A stretch of 64,000 nucleotides of DNA from an uncultured Bacteroidales bacterium. Its GTDB lineage: Bacteria > Bacteroidota > Bacteroidia > Bacteroidales > UBA932. The notes beneath the pieces were generated by a model. It was not told the origin of the DNA. It ran no database searches and saw only the letters and a list, made by a program, of their open reading frames with translations. The stretch covers positions 1 through 64,000 of the forward strand of contig ONBM01000002.1 of assembly GCA_900316045.1 (NCBI GenBank), given 5' to 3'. A program made the position numbers and the translations under genes. Of this stretch, positions 28,641 to 36,997 are shown in pieces; position 1 is the first letter of the stretch, and each line of letters opens with the position of its first letter.

Positions 28641-28819
28641 TCAGCGAAGCCTTCATCGCTATGTTCTCTTGAAGCAGCCCGGCTGCTTCATTCCTGGTCT
28701 TCGTTAACTCATCGATGAGCCTTGCCAAAACGATATTTTTTCCCCTGATGACCCCATCTGCAATACAAGAAGCGGAGCACAGCCATCACTATCAGAATCG
28801 AAATGAATGCCCAGATCAT
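28585..28819 (-). pseudogene. remnant of a small membrane-anchored coiled-coil protein after rsmA
   Basis: An ATG (28819) directly follows the rsmA stop. It opens a 36-codon frame with one transmembrane segment (MIWAFISILIVMAVLRFLYC). At a G4A6 run (about 28736-28745) the coding signal appears to jump one base into a frame reading NIVLARLIDELTKTRNEAAG and on through LLQENIAMKASLKES, an amphipathic coiled coil ending at 28585. Removing one base of the run joins both parts. I do not recognise the family. The end overlaps the broken 5' part of the MACPF gene. Confidence 0.45.
28671..28689. repeat. palindrome at the MACPF 5' break
   Basis: GAAGCAGC and GCTGCTTC with a 3-base centre. It lies where the expected MACPF signal-peptide region is missing. 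It could be a recombination site, a hairpin or chance within coiled-coil coding sequence (it encodes EAAGLLQ). Confidence 0.4.
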
Positions 28820-29593
28820 CTAACTCATCCGCTTGCAAAGGTCAACAAAACCATCCACTCCGAGCCGCTCAGGACGCAGCTCGAACATAGGGTCGGAAAG
28901 GAATCTTTGGCTGTCTTCTTTGAATATGCTGAGGATCAGCGGCTTGAGCGAATTTCTCAGGGTCTTGCGTCTCTGGCCGAAAGCCGTCTTCACAACAGTC
29001 CTGAACAGTTTTTCATCGCAGCCGAGGCTCTGCCGGTCGTTCCGTGTGAGCCGGATTACCGCAGAATGCACTTTAGGAGGCGGATTGAATGCTCCTGGCT
29101 CAACCCCGAAAAGATATTCTATGTCATACCAAGCCTGAAGAAATACCGAAAGGATTCCATATACCTTGGTTCCAGGCTTCTCGGCAATGCGCTCTGCGAC
29201 TTCTTTCTGCACCATGCAGACTATTTCCGTAACCTGGTCTCTGTGTTCCAGAATCTTGAAGAATATCTGAGATGAAATATTATATGGGAAGTTACCTATC
29301 ACTGAATATTCATCATTGAATATGCTGCCGAGATCCATTCTCAGGAAGTCGCCTTCGATGAGGCCGTCGCCAAGCCGAGGAAAGCGCTTGCGAAGATAGG
29401 TTACCGACTCATCGTCGATTTCCACTGCCTTGAAATCTGTTTCCGGCCGTTCAATGAGGTATTGGGTAAGGACGCCCATGCCCGGACCTACCTCCAGCGC
29501 CTTATGCCCCTGAAGAGAGCCGACTATATTCTTTGCTATTTCCTGATCGATGAGGAAATGCTGCCCTAATGATTTCTTTGCGCGAACTTCCAT
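28820..29593 (-). CDS. rsmA: 16S rRNA (adenine1518/1519-N6)-dimethyltransferase
   Basis: Dimethylates two adjacent adenosines in the 3' hairpin of 16S rRNA. The 257-residue protein has KSLGQHFLIDQ at the N-terminus, the SAM motif VGPGMGVLT, the acidic AVEIDDES, catalytic NFPYNISSQIFF and the C-terminal PPPKVHSAVIRL. Length and motifs are complete. Divergent from aspS; a -7 element TATCTTTG lies 9-16 bases upstream. Confidence 0.96.
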   Translation of the reverse strand: MEVRAKKSLGQHFLIDQEIAKNIVGSLQGHKALEVGPGMGVLTQYLIERPETDFKAVEIDDESVTYLRKRFPRLGDGLIEGDFLRMDLGSIFNDEYSVIGNFPYNISSQIFFKILEHRDQVTEIVCMVQKEVAERIAEKPGTKVYGILSVFLQAWYDIEYLFGVEPGAFNPPPKVHSAVIRLTRNDRQSLGCDEKLFRTVVKTAFGQRRKTLRNSLKPLILSIFKEDSQRFLSDPMFELRPERLGVDGFVDLCKRMS

Positions 29594-29601
29594 AACAATT
29601 G

Positions 29602-29609
29602 CAAAGATA
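29602..29609 (-). promoter_or_regulatory. -7 promoter element of rsmA
   Basis: TATCTTTG on the minus strand, 8 bases before the rsmA ATG, implying a very short leader. No clear -33 element. Confidence 0.5.
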
Positions 29610-29644
29610 AGTTATTTCTTCGACCACGGTTATGGATAATTTGC

Positions 29645-29652
29645 TAAATTTG
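29645..29652 (+). promoter_or_regulatory. -7 promoter element of aspS
   Basis: TAAATTTG on the plus strand in the divergent rsmA-aspS space. It would give a leader of about 90 bases to the ATG at 29749. Confidence 0.45.
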
Positions 29653-29748
29653 CATTTTGGGATTATGAACAGTTCCGCCTATCATCCTGACGAAAGCCAG
29701 GAGCTGAGTGAACGGAAAACACAGGCTGTCAAAATATTCATTAACAAT

Positions 29749-31518
29749 ATGTACAGAACACACACTTGCGGAGAACTCCGCATTGGGAACGCAGGACAAA
29801 AAGTCACCCTCGCCGGCTGGGTGCAAAGAACGAGAAAGCTCGGAGGCATGACATTCATCGACCTCCGCGACCGTTATGGCATAACCCAGCTCGTAGTTGA
29901 AGCTGACGCAGAGGCATCACTCCTTAGCACGGCTACATCTCTTGGCAGGGAATATGTCATCCAAGCCATTGGAACGGTGGTTGAACGGCAGAGCAAGAAC
30001 TCCAAGATGCCGACAGGCGACATAGAGATCAAGCTGGACAAAATCAACATTCTGAACAAATCAATGACTCCTCCGTTCACCATAGAGGATGAAAGCGATG
30101 GCGGCGAGGACATCCGCGCGAAATACCGTTACCTGGACTTGCGCAGGAATCCGCTCCAGAAGGCTCTTGCCCTCAGGCACAGGCTTGCCCACGAGGTCCG
30201 CAACTATCTGGATGCACATGACTTCATGGAAATCGAAACACCATACCTCATCAAATCCACGCCGGAAGGAGCTCGCGACTTCGTGGTGCCTTCCAGGATG
30301 AACCCAGGTGAGTTCTATGCATTGCCGCAATCTCCGCAGACATTCAAGCAGCTGCTGATGGTGGCAGGATATGACCGTTATTTCCAGATCGTAAGATGTT
30401 TCCGCGACGAAGACCTGAGGGCAGACCGCCAGCCGGAATTCACCCAGATTGACTGCGAGATGAGTTTCGTGGAGCAGGATGATGTTCTGAATATGTTCGA
30501 AGGCATGATGAGGACGCTCTTCAAGAATGTCATCGGGGTGGATGTCCCAAATCCGCTTCCTAGGATGAGCTGGTTCGACGCCATGGACAACTACGGATCG
30601 GACAAGCCTGACGTGCGCTTCGGAATGACGATTCACGAGATAACCGACAAAGTGAAAGGCAAGGGATTCTCTATTCTCGATGAAGCCAAATATGCCGGAG
30701 CCATAGCCGTCCCGGGAGGAGCCGAATACACTCGCAAGCAGATTGACGAACTGACGGAATGGGTGAAACGCCCTCAGGTCGGCGCAAAGGGCCTTATATA
30801 CATAAAGCTGAACGCAGACGGCTCGGTTAAGTCTTCCATTGACAAGTTCTATGCGCCGGAAGACCTCAAAGCCATCGGCGAAGCGGTGGAAGCCAAGACC
30901 GGAGACATCATATTCATAATGTCAGGGAACGAAAAGCGTAAGGTCCAGACCATGCTGGGCGTTCTCCGAATTGAAATGGGCAACAGGCTTGGGCTTAGGG
31001 ATCCCAAGGTGTTTGCTCCGCTCTGGATCGTTGATTTTCCTCTTCTTGAATGGAGCGACGAGGATAATCGATTCTACGCCATGCACCATCCGTTCACAGC
31101 ACCGAAGCCAGAGCACATGGACCTCTTCTACAGCGACAAGAAAGAAGACCTCGAGAGGGTTTGCGCCAACGCATACGATTTCGTGCTGAACGGCACTGAG
31201 CTGGGAGGCGGTTCAATCAGGATTCATGACTCTGAGGTGCAGAAGAGAATGTTCGAGGTTCTGGGCATTGGCCCAGAGGAGGCAGAATACAAATTCGGAT
31301 TCATCATCCATGCCTTCCAGTACGGAGCTCCGCCTCACGGAGGACTCGCTTTCGGGTTCGACCGCGTCTGCGCCCTATTCGCCGGCAAGGACACTATCCG
31401 CGATTTCATCGCTTTCCCTAAGAATAACATGGGACGCGACGTGATGATTGATTCTCCTTCCCGCATCGATCAGGTGCAGCTCGACGAGCTTCGCATCGAC
31501 ATCCGCAAAGAACAATGA
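29749..31518 (+). CDS. aspS: aspartate-tRNA ligase
   Basis: Charges tRNA-Asp. The 589-residue bacterial-type enzyme starts [14 protein letters not shown], with an N-terminal OB fold ([20 protein letters not shown]), class II motif 2 ([19 protein letters not shown]), the GAD insertion in mid-protein and motif 3 ([16 protein letters not shown]). The frame opens at 29632, but the 39 extra residues do not fit the family. Two copies of an 81-base repeat follow directly after the stop. Confidence 0.96.
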   Translation: MYRTHTCGELRIGNAGQKVTLAGWVQRTRKLGGMTFIDLRDRYGITQLVVEADAEASLLSTATSLGREYVIQAIGTVVERQSKNSKMPTGDIEIKLDKINILNKSMTPPFTIEDESDGGEDIRAKYRYLDLRRNPLQKALALRHRLAHEVRNYLDAHDFMEIETPYLIKSTPEGARDFVVPSRMNPGEFYALPQSPQTFKQLLMVAGYDRYFQIVRCFRDEDLRADRQPEFTQIDCEMSFVEQDDVLNMFEGMMRTLFKNVIGVDVPNPLPRMSWFDAMDNYGSDKPDVRFGMTIHEITDKVKGKGFSILDEAKYAGAIAVPGGAEYTRKQIDELTEWVKRPQVGAKGLIYIKLNADGSVKSSIDKFYAPEDLKAIGEAVEAKTGDIIFIMSGNEKRKVQTMLGVLRIEMGNRLGLRDPKVFAPLWIVDFPLLEWSDEDNRFYAMHHPFTAPKPEHMDLFYSDKKEDLERVCANAYDFVLNGTELGGGSIRIHDSEVQKRMFEVLGIGPEEAEYKFGFIIHAFQYGAPPHGGLAFGFDRVCALFAGKDTIRDFIAFPKNNMGRDVMIDSPSRIDQVQLDELRIDIRKEQ

Positions 31519-31520
31519 AA

Positions 31521-31680
31521 GGAGCGTGAGGGGCGTCTATGGGAATAGCTAATATTCAACTAGTTGCCGATATTCCCCTCACGCTCCCCCTCGGTTGGCA
31601 AGGAGCGTGAGGAGGTGCCTTAGGGATAGCTAATATTCAACTAGTTACGAAAGCCTGACTCACGCTCGAAAATATTAATA
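31521..31680. repeat. tandem 81-base hairpin repeat, two copies (downstream of aspS)
   Basis: Units start at 31521 and 31602. Each opens with GGAGCGTGAGG, holds TAGCTAATATTCAACTAGTT in its middle and ends with CTCACGCTC. In the first unit GGAGCGTGAGGGG pairs perfectly with CCCCTCACGCTCC (31575-31587), giving a 13-base stem around a 41-base loop. The second unit pairs over about 9 bases. Ungapped over 64 bases, unit two matches the 17690 repeat unit at about 41 positions. Confidence 0.88.
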
Positions 31681-31693
31681 AATCAATATGCCT

Positions 31694-32563
31694 ATGAAAC
31701 TTGACGGACGAAGAGAAAGCACAAACGTAGAAGACCGCAGAGGCATGAGCCGCGGCGTGAAAGCCGGCATCGGCGGTGGCATCGGCGGAATATTACTAAT
31801 CGCTCTCATCACTTTCCTTGGTGGTGGGGATTTGGGGGATGTCGTCCAGAACGTGGCATCTTCAGGTGTCCTTGAGCAGACAGACCCTCAGACAGAACAA
31901 TCTTTCTCGGAAGAGGAACAACAGCTGGCTAAATTCTCTCGTCAGATTCTGGCCGCAACCGAGGATATATGGACCGAGAAATTCAAAGAGATGGGCTACG
32001 CATACACTCCTCCGACGCTGGTTCTGTTCACCAATTCAGTGCAGAGCGCTTGTGGCTCGGCATCTTCGGCTGTCGGTCCGTTCTATTGTTCCGGAGACCA
32101 AAAACTCTACATAGATCTCTCTTTCTTCTCGACGATGAAGCAGCAATTAGGCGCTGACGGCGATTTTGCCTACGCCTACGTAATTGCTCACGAGGTTGGA
32201 CATCACGTGGAGAATCTTCTGGGAATATTAGGGGAGGCGCACAAGAAGATGGCTCAAGCTAGCAAAACGGAAGCCAACAAGATAAGCGTCCGGCTAGAGC
32301 TCCTAGCCGATTATTATGCCGGCGTGTGGGCGCACTACGACAACGAGGAATACCAGTCGCTGGAAGATGGAGACATAGAAGAAGCTATCAACTGTGCCAA
32401 TGTCATAGGCGACAATTACCTTCAGAAAAAGGCTCAAGGTTACGTCCAGCCGGATTCCTTCACTCATGGAACCAGCGCCCAGCGCATGAAATGGCTGAAA
32501 CTCGGCCTCCAGACCGGCGACATGACCCGCACCACCTTCGGCATCCCCGAAAGCCAGCTGTAG
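31694..32563 (+). CDS. YpfJ-like neutral zinc metallopeptidase, membrane-anchored
   Basis: A 289-residue protein of the PF04228 family. N-terminal signature MKLDGRRESTNVEDRRG, one transmembrane helix (about 25-45, GGIGGILLIALITFLGGG), and a peptidase domain with zinc motif VIAHEVGHHVENLLG and the following RLELLADYYAGVWAHY. GSASSAVGPFYC is also typical. Active site predicted outside the cytoplasm. The family's physiological substrates are unknown. The ATG six bases upstream is possible, but the E. coli-like start is preferred. Confidence 0.92.
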   Translation: MKLDGRRESTNVEDRRGMSRGVKAGIGGGIGGILLIALITFLGGGDLGDVVQNVASSGVLEQTDPQTEQSFSEEEQQLAKFSRQILAATEDIWTEKFKEMGYAYTPPTLVLFTNSVQSACGSASSAVGPFYCSGDQKLYIDLSFFSTMKQQLGADGDFAYAYVIAHEVGHHVENLLGILGEAHKKMAQASKTEANKISVRLELLADYYAGVWAHYDNEEYQSLEDGDIEEAINCANVIGDNYLQKKAQGYVQPDSFTHGTSAQRMKWLKLGLQTGDMTRTTFGIPESQL

Positions 32564-32632
32564 GTTTTCGTTTACATGGCCGAGCGGAAAGTTCAGGACA
32601 CCGGCATCGAGTAGGACATAGGCACATGAAAC

Positions 32633-32671
32633 GAGGATGGCTGTGGGTCATAAAAACTTACAGCCATCCTC
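32633..32671. terminator. bidirectional terminator-like hairpin
   Basis: A perfect 12-base inverted repeat GAGGATGGCTGT / ACAGCCATCCTC with a 15-base A-rich loop, between the convergent zinc-peptidase and isomerase genes. There is no long T run on either side. Confidence 0.65.
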
Positions 32672-32705
32672 TCATCAAATTAATGATTCCGTACAAGAGT
32701 GCTCG

Positions 32706-33638
32706 TTATGGCAGATAACTGATTACTTTATCCATATCCCTGGATAGTTTGGCCAGTTTCTCCTTGCCGCCTCCTGAGACCTCTGCCGTTATCCAGCCGC
32801 CGGAATACCCTACCTCGCCAACTGCCTTCATTACTGCAGGCCAGTCATCATCGCCTTTCTCGATGTCTACATCGAACCCTTTCCATAGACCCTGTTCATT
32901 CATTTTTTTTATGCTGAATTCTTTTAGATGGAGCTTGACAATCCTCTTATTGAGCGTCTTGATCCACTGCTCCGGCCAACCATAGCGCAAAACGTTGCCG
33001 ATGTCGAACCACCACCCTATGAGAGGGCAGTTGATATCATCCACGAATTGCTTTGCCTCAAGCGGGCTAAGCAAGAAATTATTCCAGACATTCTCAAGGC
33101 CAATCTTGACTCCGGTGCTCTCTACAGCTGGAATCAACTCCTTGATGGCATAAAGCGCCGTATAGTAGGCTTCCTCGTAGGAAGATTCCTTATTGACCAC
33201 GCCTGGAACCACCAGCACAGTATCACCCCCGATTGCCTTAGTGTCCTTTAGGGACTGGGTCACGGACTCCAGTATCTTTTTCCTGACTGCTGGATCAGGA
33301 GACGACAACGGGAGTTTCCAATGGTCCTTGTTCACCGTCGTAGGAAGCTCTATCCCGGATATATCCCTGGCTTTCAGAAGCTCATCGACAGGGAACTCCA
33401 GGGGACTGTTGAACTCAATGCCATCGAATCCGATTTCCTTGACCATTTTGAATTTATCGACCAAGGAGAGCTCGTCCTGAATCATTCCGTATCCCAAAGC
33501 CTTCTTCATTTTTACAGCCTTTGCCGGTTCCTTCTCTCTTGCAAAAGAAGAGATGTTCTCGGCAGAAACGAGTCCCGGGGCTGCCACCATGCCCGTAGTC
33601 AGCACCGTGGCTGATTTGATGAAATCTCTGCGTCTCAT
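32706..33638 (-). CDS. sugar phosphate isomerase/epimerase-like TIM-barrel protein, Tat-exported
   Basis: A 310-residue xylose-isomerase-like TIM barrel (AP_endonuc_2 family). The N-terminus MRRRDFIKSATVLTTGMVAAP carries a twin-arginine signal, so the enzyme should be folded in the cytoplasm and exported. Barrel motifs: EIGFDGIEFNSPLEFP, VKIGLENVWNNFLLSP, WWFDIGNV and KLHLKEFSIK. The Glu/Asp/His metal site of the fold is inferred from GLEN and FDIGN. Relatives in PULs with Gfo/Idh dehydrogenases take part in keto-sugar chemistry or C-glycoside cleavage; the exact reaction is not readable. It ends the susC-susD-dehydrogenase-isomerase operon. A 38-base relic of this gene is at 40752-40789. Confidence 0.87.
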   Translation of the reverse strand: MRRRDFIKSATVLTTGMVAAPGLVSAENISSFAREKEPAKAVKMKKALGYGMIQDELSLVDKFKMVKEIGFDGIEFNSPLEFPVDELLKARDISGIELPTTVNKDHWKLPLSSPDPAVRKKILESVTQSLKDTKAIGGDTVLVVPGVVNKESSYEEAYYTALYAIKELIPAVESTGVKIGLENVWNNFLLSPLEAKQFVDDINCPLIGWWFDIGNVLRYGWPEQWIKTLNKRIVKLHLKEFSIKKMNEQGLWKGFDVDIEKGDDDWPAVMKAVGEVGYSGGWITAEVSGGGKEKLAKLSRDMDKVISYLP

Positions 33639-33650
33639 GGATTCCGTCGC

Positions 33651-34988
33651 TTAAAGACCAGGGATTGCCACCGGAAGATCATACTTCGTATCCAAAGTAA
33701 GATCCTCTGGGAAGAATTTCTCATCCGAGCAGAGAGCTTGCTCCATTGTCACTTCCTGCCCGGTGTAAGCAGACATCCTGGCTGCCAGCGCGACAAGATT
33801 CGACCGAGCCGCCCAGTCGAAGTCATTAATGAGAGTTTTGTTGCGGATAGCAGCGAAAAGTTCGTCGTGTTCTTGCTGGTACATGCTCTTCACCTTGGCG
33901 TTCTTGTAGGCATTGGCATCAGTGAACTTGAAGGTGTCGTCATATTTCCAAGGATTTTTTCCGGTAATATAATGCTGTCCGTTCAAGCAATCTACTACGC
34001 ATTTCCCATCCTCACCGACGAACTCCACTCCGTAGGAATGAGCCACGTTATTCTGTTGTTTGCAGCTGAAATAGGCCTTGGTTCCATCCGGATACTCAAA
34101 TTTCGCCCCGAAATGGTCGTACACGTTGCCGAATTTAGGATCGGTTCGCTTAATCCTGCCGCCAGTCGCCACAACTCTTGAAGGGAGCGTGTCATTCATG
34201 CCCCACTGCATGAGGTCAACGCTATGGATTGCCTGCTCGACGATATGGTCTCCTGAAAGCCAGTTATAGTAGAGCCAGTTCCTGAGCTTGTATTCCATGT
34301 CGGTCCAGCCGCTCTTGCGTTCATGGAACCACAATTCACCTGAGTTGTTGCTTGCTTCGACCGCAAGAATCTTACCGATGCTTCCATCTAATAGCCTGGA
34401 GAATGTCTCTCTCTTAGGTATATGATATCTCCAGCAGAAGCCAGACATCAATTCCGTGCCTTGAGCCTTTGCTTTTTGAGCCGCCGCTATTACCCTCCTC
34501 ATGCCGGGTCCATCGACCGCAAACGGCTTCTCGCAGAAGATGTGCTTTTTTGCATTGACGGCATACTCAAGATGAGCCGGCCTGAAGCATGGCGGCGCTG
34601 CCAGGATTATCACGTCCACATCGGAATCAATCAGTTTCCTGAAGGCATCCAGCCCGACGAATTTATGGTCTTTCGCAACTTGGACTTTCTTAGGGAATAG
34701 CTTCATCAGGTAATCGTATGAATTGTCGAGCTGATCCTTGAATGCATCAGCCATCGCTGACAGAACCACATTCTCATCGGCATTCAAGGCCTGTTCAGCA
34801 GCCCCCGATCCGCGGCCACCACAACCAATAAGGCCAACTTTCAGAGTGTTGCTGTTTCCTGTCCACGCACCTGACCTCGTTCCGGTCACGGCTTCCGCCG
34901 CAATTATGTCGCCAAGGCCACTGTTAGCCGAAATCATTGTTCCGACAGTCGCCATTCCGGCTGTCCGTAAAAAATCTCTTCTTTTCAT
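33651..34988 (-). CDS. Gfo/Idh/MocA-family oxidoreductase, Tat-exported
   Basis: A 445-residue NAD(P)-dependent sugar dehydrogenase-like protein. The N-terminus MKRRDFLRTAGMATVGTM is a twin-arginine signal, implying export with the nucleotide already bound. Rossmann motif VGLIGCGGRGSGAAEQA (about 50-66), catalytic Lys in IFCEKPFAVDG, and the second-domain EQAIHSVDLMQW with the His usually used in catalysis. It lies 24 bases after susD and 12 bases before the isomerase. By analogy with periplasmic family members it may oxidise a glycan hydroxyl to a ketone; how the cofactor is reoxidised is unknown. Confidence 0.92.
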   Translation of the reverse strand: MKRRDFLRTAGMATVGTMISANSGLGDIIAAEAVTGTRSGAWTGNSNTLKVGLIGCGGRGSGAAEQALNADENVVLSAMADAFKDQLDNSYDYLMKLFPKKVQVAKDHKFVGLDAFRKLIDSDVDVIILAAPPCFRPAHLEYAVNAKKHIFCEKPFAVDGPGMRRVIAAAQKAKAQGTELMSGFCWRYHIPKRETFSRLLDGSIGKILAVEASNNSGELWFHERKSGWTDMEYKLRNWLYYNWLSGDHIVEQAIHSVDLMQWGMNDTLPSRVVATGGRIKRTDPKFGNVYDHFGAKFEYPDGTKAYFSCKQQNNVAHSYGVEFVGEDGKCVVDCLNGQHYITGKNPWKYDDTFKFTDANAYKNAKVKSMYQQEHDELFAAIRNKTLINDFDWAARSNLVALAARMSAYTGQEVTMEQALCSDEKFFPEDLTLDTKYDLPVAIPGL

Positions 34989-35012
34989 AATCTATCTCTA
35001 TATTGAAATGCA

Positions 35013-36959
35013 TTAATCATAATTAGGATTCTGCTGGAGAGCAGGGTCACGATTAATCTCCTCCTTCGCGATAGGCAACCAGTAAGCACAACCGTTGGAG
35101 TTCCAGCTCCTTTCATCCGTCATCGTAGTCGTGTCCCAGTAAACGATAGTCACTCCGTCAGCGAAATGATTTATGTAAGTAGGCGAGACATTAAAGACAT
35201 TCTCTTCGGCGATCATCCATTTGCGGATCATGAACCAACGGTCTCCCTCTCCCATCATCTCTATCTGCCTCTCGTGACGGTAATATTCGCGAGCCTCCTG
35301 CTGTGTGCAGCTTGTGGATTTGCTTGGCAAACCGGCCCGATTGCGAACCATGTTGACATACCTCATTCCCTCGGCGACTTCACCGAGTTCAATGCACGCC
35401 TCGGCGTAATCGAGCAATACCTCGGCATAACGGATTTCCATCCAAGAGTTAGTGTTGCTATGAGCCTCGGCATTCTCAATCTCCGGGTCAAGCATTTTCC
35501 TGAGATAATACCCTGTCTTAGTACCATTCCAGGCCTGCTTCGAAGCGCTGCGAGAATCAACGCCACCAATCTTGACGGCAGTACCCTCACCGAAATCATG
35601 AATTGTTTTCAAATCGCTATCCAGATACGATGCTCCATTTGTCGCAGTGTAATGAGAACCGATGTCAATAATGTTAGAGGCAGTCTCTCGATTTGCCCAT
35701 GTCGCTCCATCATAAAGAATTGACGCATAAAACCTGGCCTCTCGCCCATTGTAAGGATTCCTCTCTGGGTCTGCGGCGAGCTGCTCAGCAGTCCAAGCCC
35801 TTACATTATTGTCGCCTGGCTTATATTTATCCCATTGGAACGGGGTTCCATCCGCCATTTCGTACTTGCGGACAAGGTTCTCGGTAGGGCCATTGTTCCC
35901 CCAGCAGCTGTATCCGTTAGGACCCCACCAAAGGTTATTCCAGGCTGTGTTCCCGACTTGGTCAAGATACTGTACTCCGAAAATAGCCTCATCGTTCCAC
36001 TCACCTTTTTGTAAGAATATGCCAGCATAATTATCAATGTAGCCTTGGAAATCGACATCGGACATGTCGGCTGACGGCTCTCCTTCCTTGTACTGCGCCA
36101 AGGAATAGGTTCCATACTTGCCATCTATGACATCTTTTGCGGCTGTTTTAGCCGCACGTAGCCTTTCTTCACGAGAGCCACTTGAGAAGTGCACCAAGTC
36201 ATTGCCAGCATTGAATGTTCCGTTCATCAATTCCCCGGTCACGAAACTCAGAAGTCTCGACTTCAATGCACCGGCGGCGCCTTTTGTCGCACGGCCTTGG
36301 TCAATGCCCGACTTGTCAGGAAGCCCGGCGATGGCCTTCTCCAGATCTTTGAGTATGAAATCCACTGTCTCTTGTAAAGTAGAACGCGTCACATTCGTGA
36401 AGTCGTCTTTCAGCGAGAATGGTTTGTCCATCAATACGACACCGCCATAGCTTCTGAGCAGGTTCGTATATTCATAAGCTCTAAGGAAATAAGCTTCTGC
36501 CTTTATCTGACTGAGTTTTGCCTCTTCAGACGAATTCGATGTAGGAACATCGTCTGCGCCTCCAAGCAGAGTGTTGATGCTTTGGATATCACGATATAGG
36601 ACAGGCCATGTCAGCCAGCCATAATAACTTGGCCAATTCGGATAATTGAACATGCCCAAATTGCTCGGAGAGAGTGTATTTTTCAGAAACACTACGCTAC
36701 CTGCCCGATGGATGTTGAGAGTCTCGTCTGTCGAGGAACTGAGCAAATCCTCCCTCATCCCCAAGACGGAACCATCGTTCCCTCCCAGTTGGTCATAACA
36801 TTCGTAAAGATATGCTTCCAGCAGGTTGATATCCTGGAATACGTTGTCCTGCGTGAAGGAATTAACTGATTCTTTGTCAAGCACATCACCCGTGCATGAT
36901 GACAAAGCCATTGCAAGCATTGCAGCAAAACTCAATATTGTGTATTTAAACTTTTTCAT
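35013..36959 (-). CDS. SusD/RagB-family surface glycan-binding lipoprotein (PUL 2)
   Basis: A 648-residue lipoprotein with lipobox MALSSC (Cys22) and the SusD helical fold: EAKLSQIKAEAYFLRAYEYTNLLRSYG near 170, and a C-terminal region with EYYRHERQIEMMGEGDRWFMIRKW. Partner of the SusC directly upstream (38 bases). It binds the incoming glycan on the cell surface; the ligand is unknown. Confidence 0.95.
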   Translation of the reverse strand: MKKFKYTILSFAAMLAMALSSCTGDVLDKESVNSFTQDNVFQDINLLEAYLYECYDQLGGNDGSVLGMREDLLSSSTDETLNIHRAGSVVFLKNTLSPSNLGMFNYPNWPSYYGWLTWPVLYRDIQSINTLLGGADDVPTSNSSEEAKLSQIKAEAYFLRAYEYTNLLRSYGGVVLMDKPFSLKDDFTNVTRSTLQETVDFILKDLEKAIAGLPDKSGIDQGRATKGAAGALKSRLLSFVTGELMNGTFNAGNDLVHFSSGSREERLRAAKTAAKDVIDGKYGTYSLAQYKEGEPSADMSDVDFQGYIDNYAGIFLQKGEWNDEAIFGVQYLDQVGNTAWNNLWWGPNGYSCWGNNGPTENLVRKYEMADGTPFQWDKYKPGDNNVRAWTAEQLAADPERNPYNGREARFYASILYDGATWANRETASNIIDIGSHYTATNGASYLDSDLKTIHDFGEGTAVKIGGVDSRSASKQAWNGTKTGYYLRKMLDPEIENAEAHSNTNSWMEIRYAEVLLDYAEACIELGEVAEGMRYVNMVRNRAGLPSKSTSCTQQEAREYYRHERQIEMMGEGDRWFMIRKWMIAEENVFNVSPTYINHFADGVTIVYWDTTTMTDERSWNSNGCAYWLPIAKEEINRDPALQQNPNYD

Positions 36960-36997
36960 ATTGACTGATTGTAAATAATAAACATCCTTCAGCTGAA

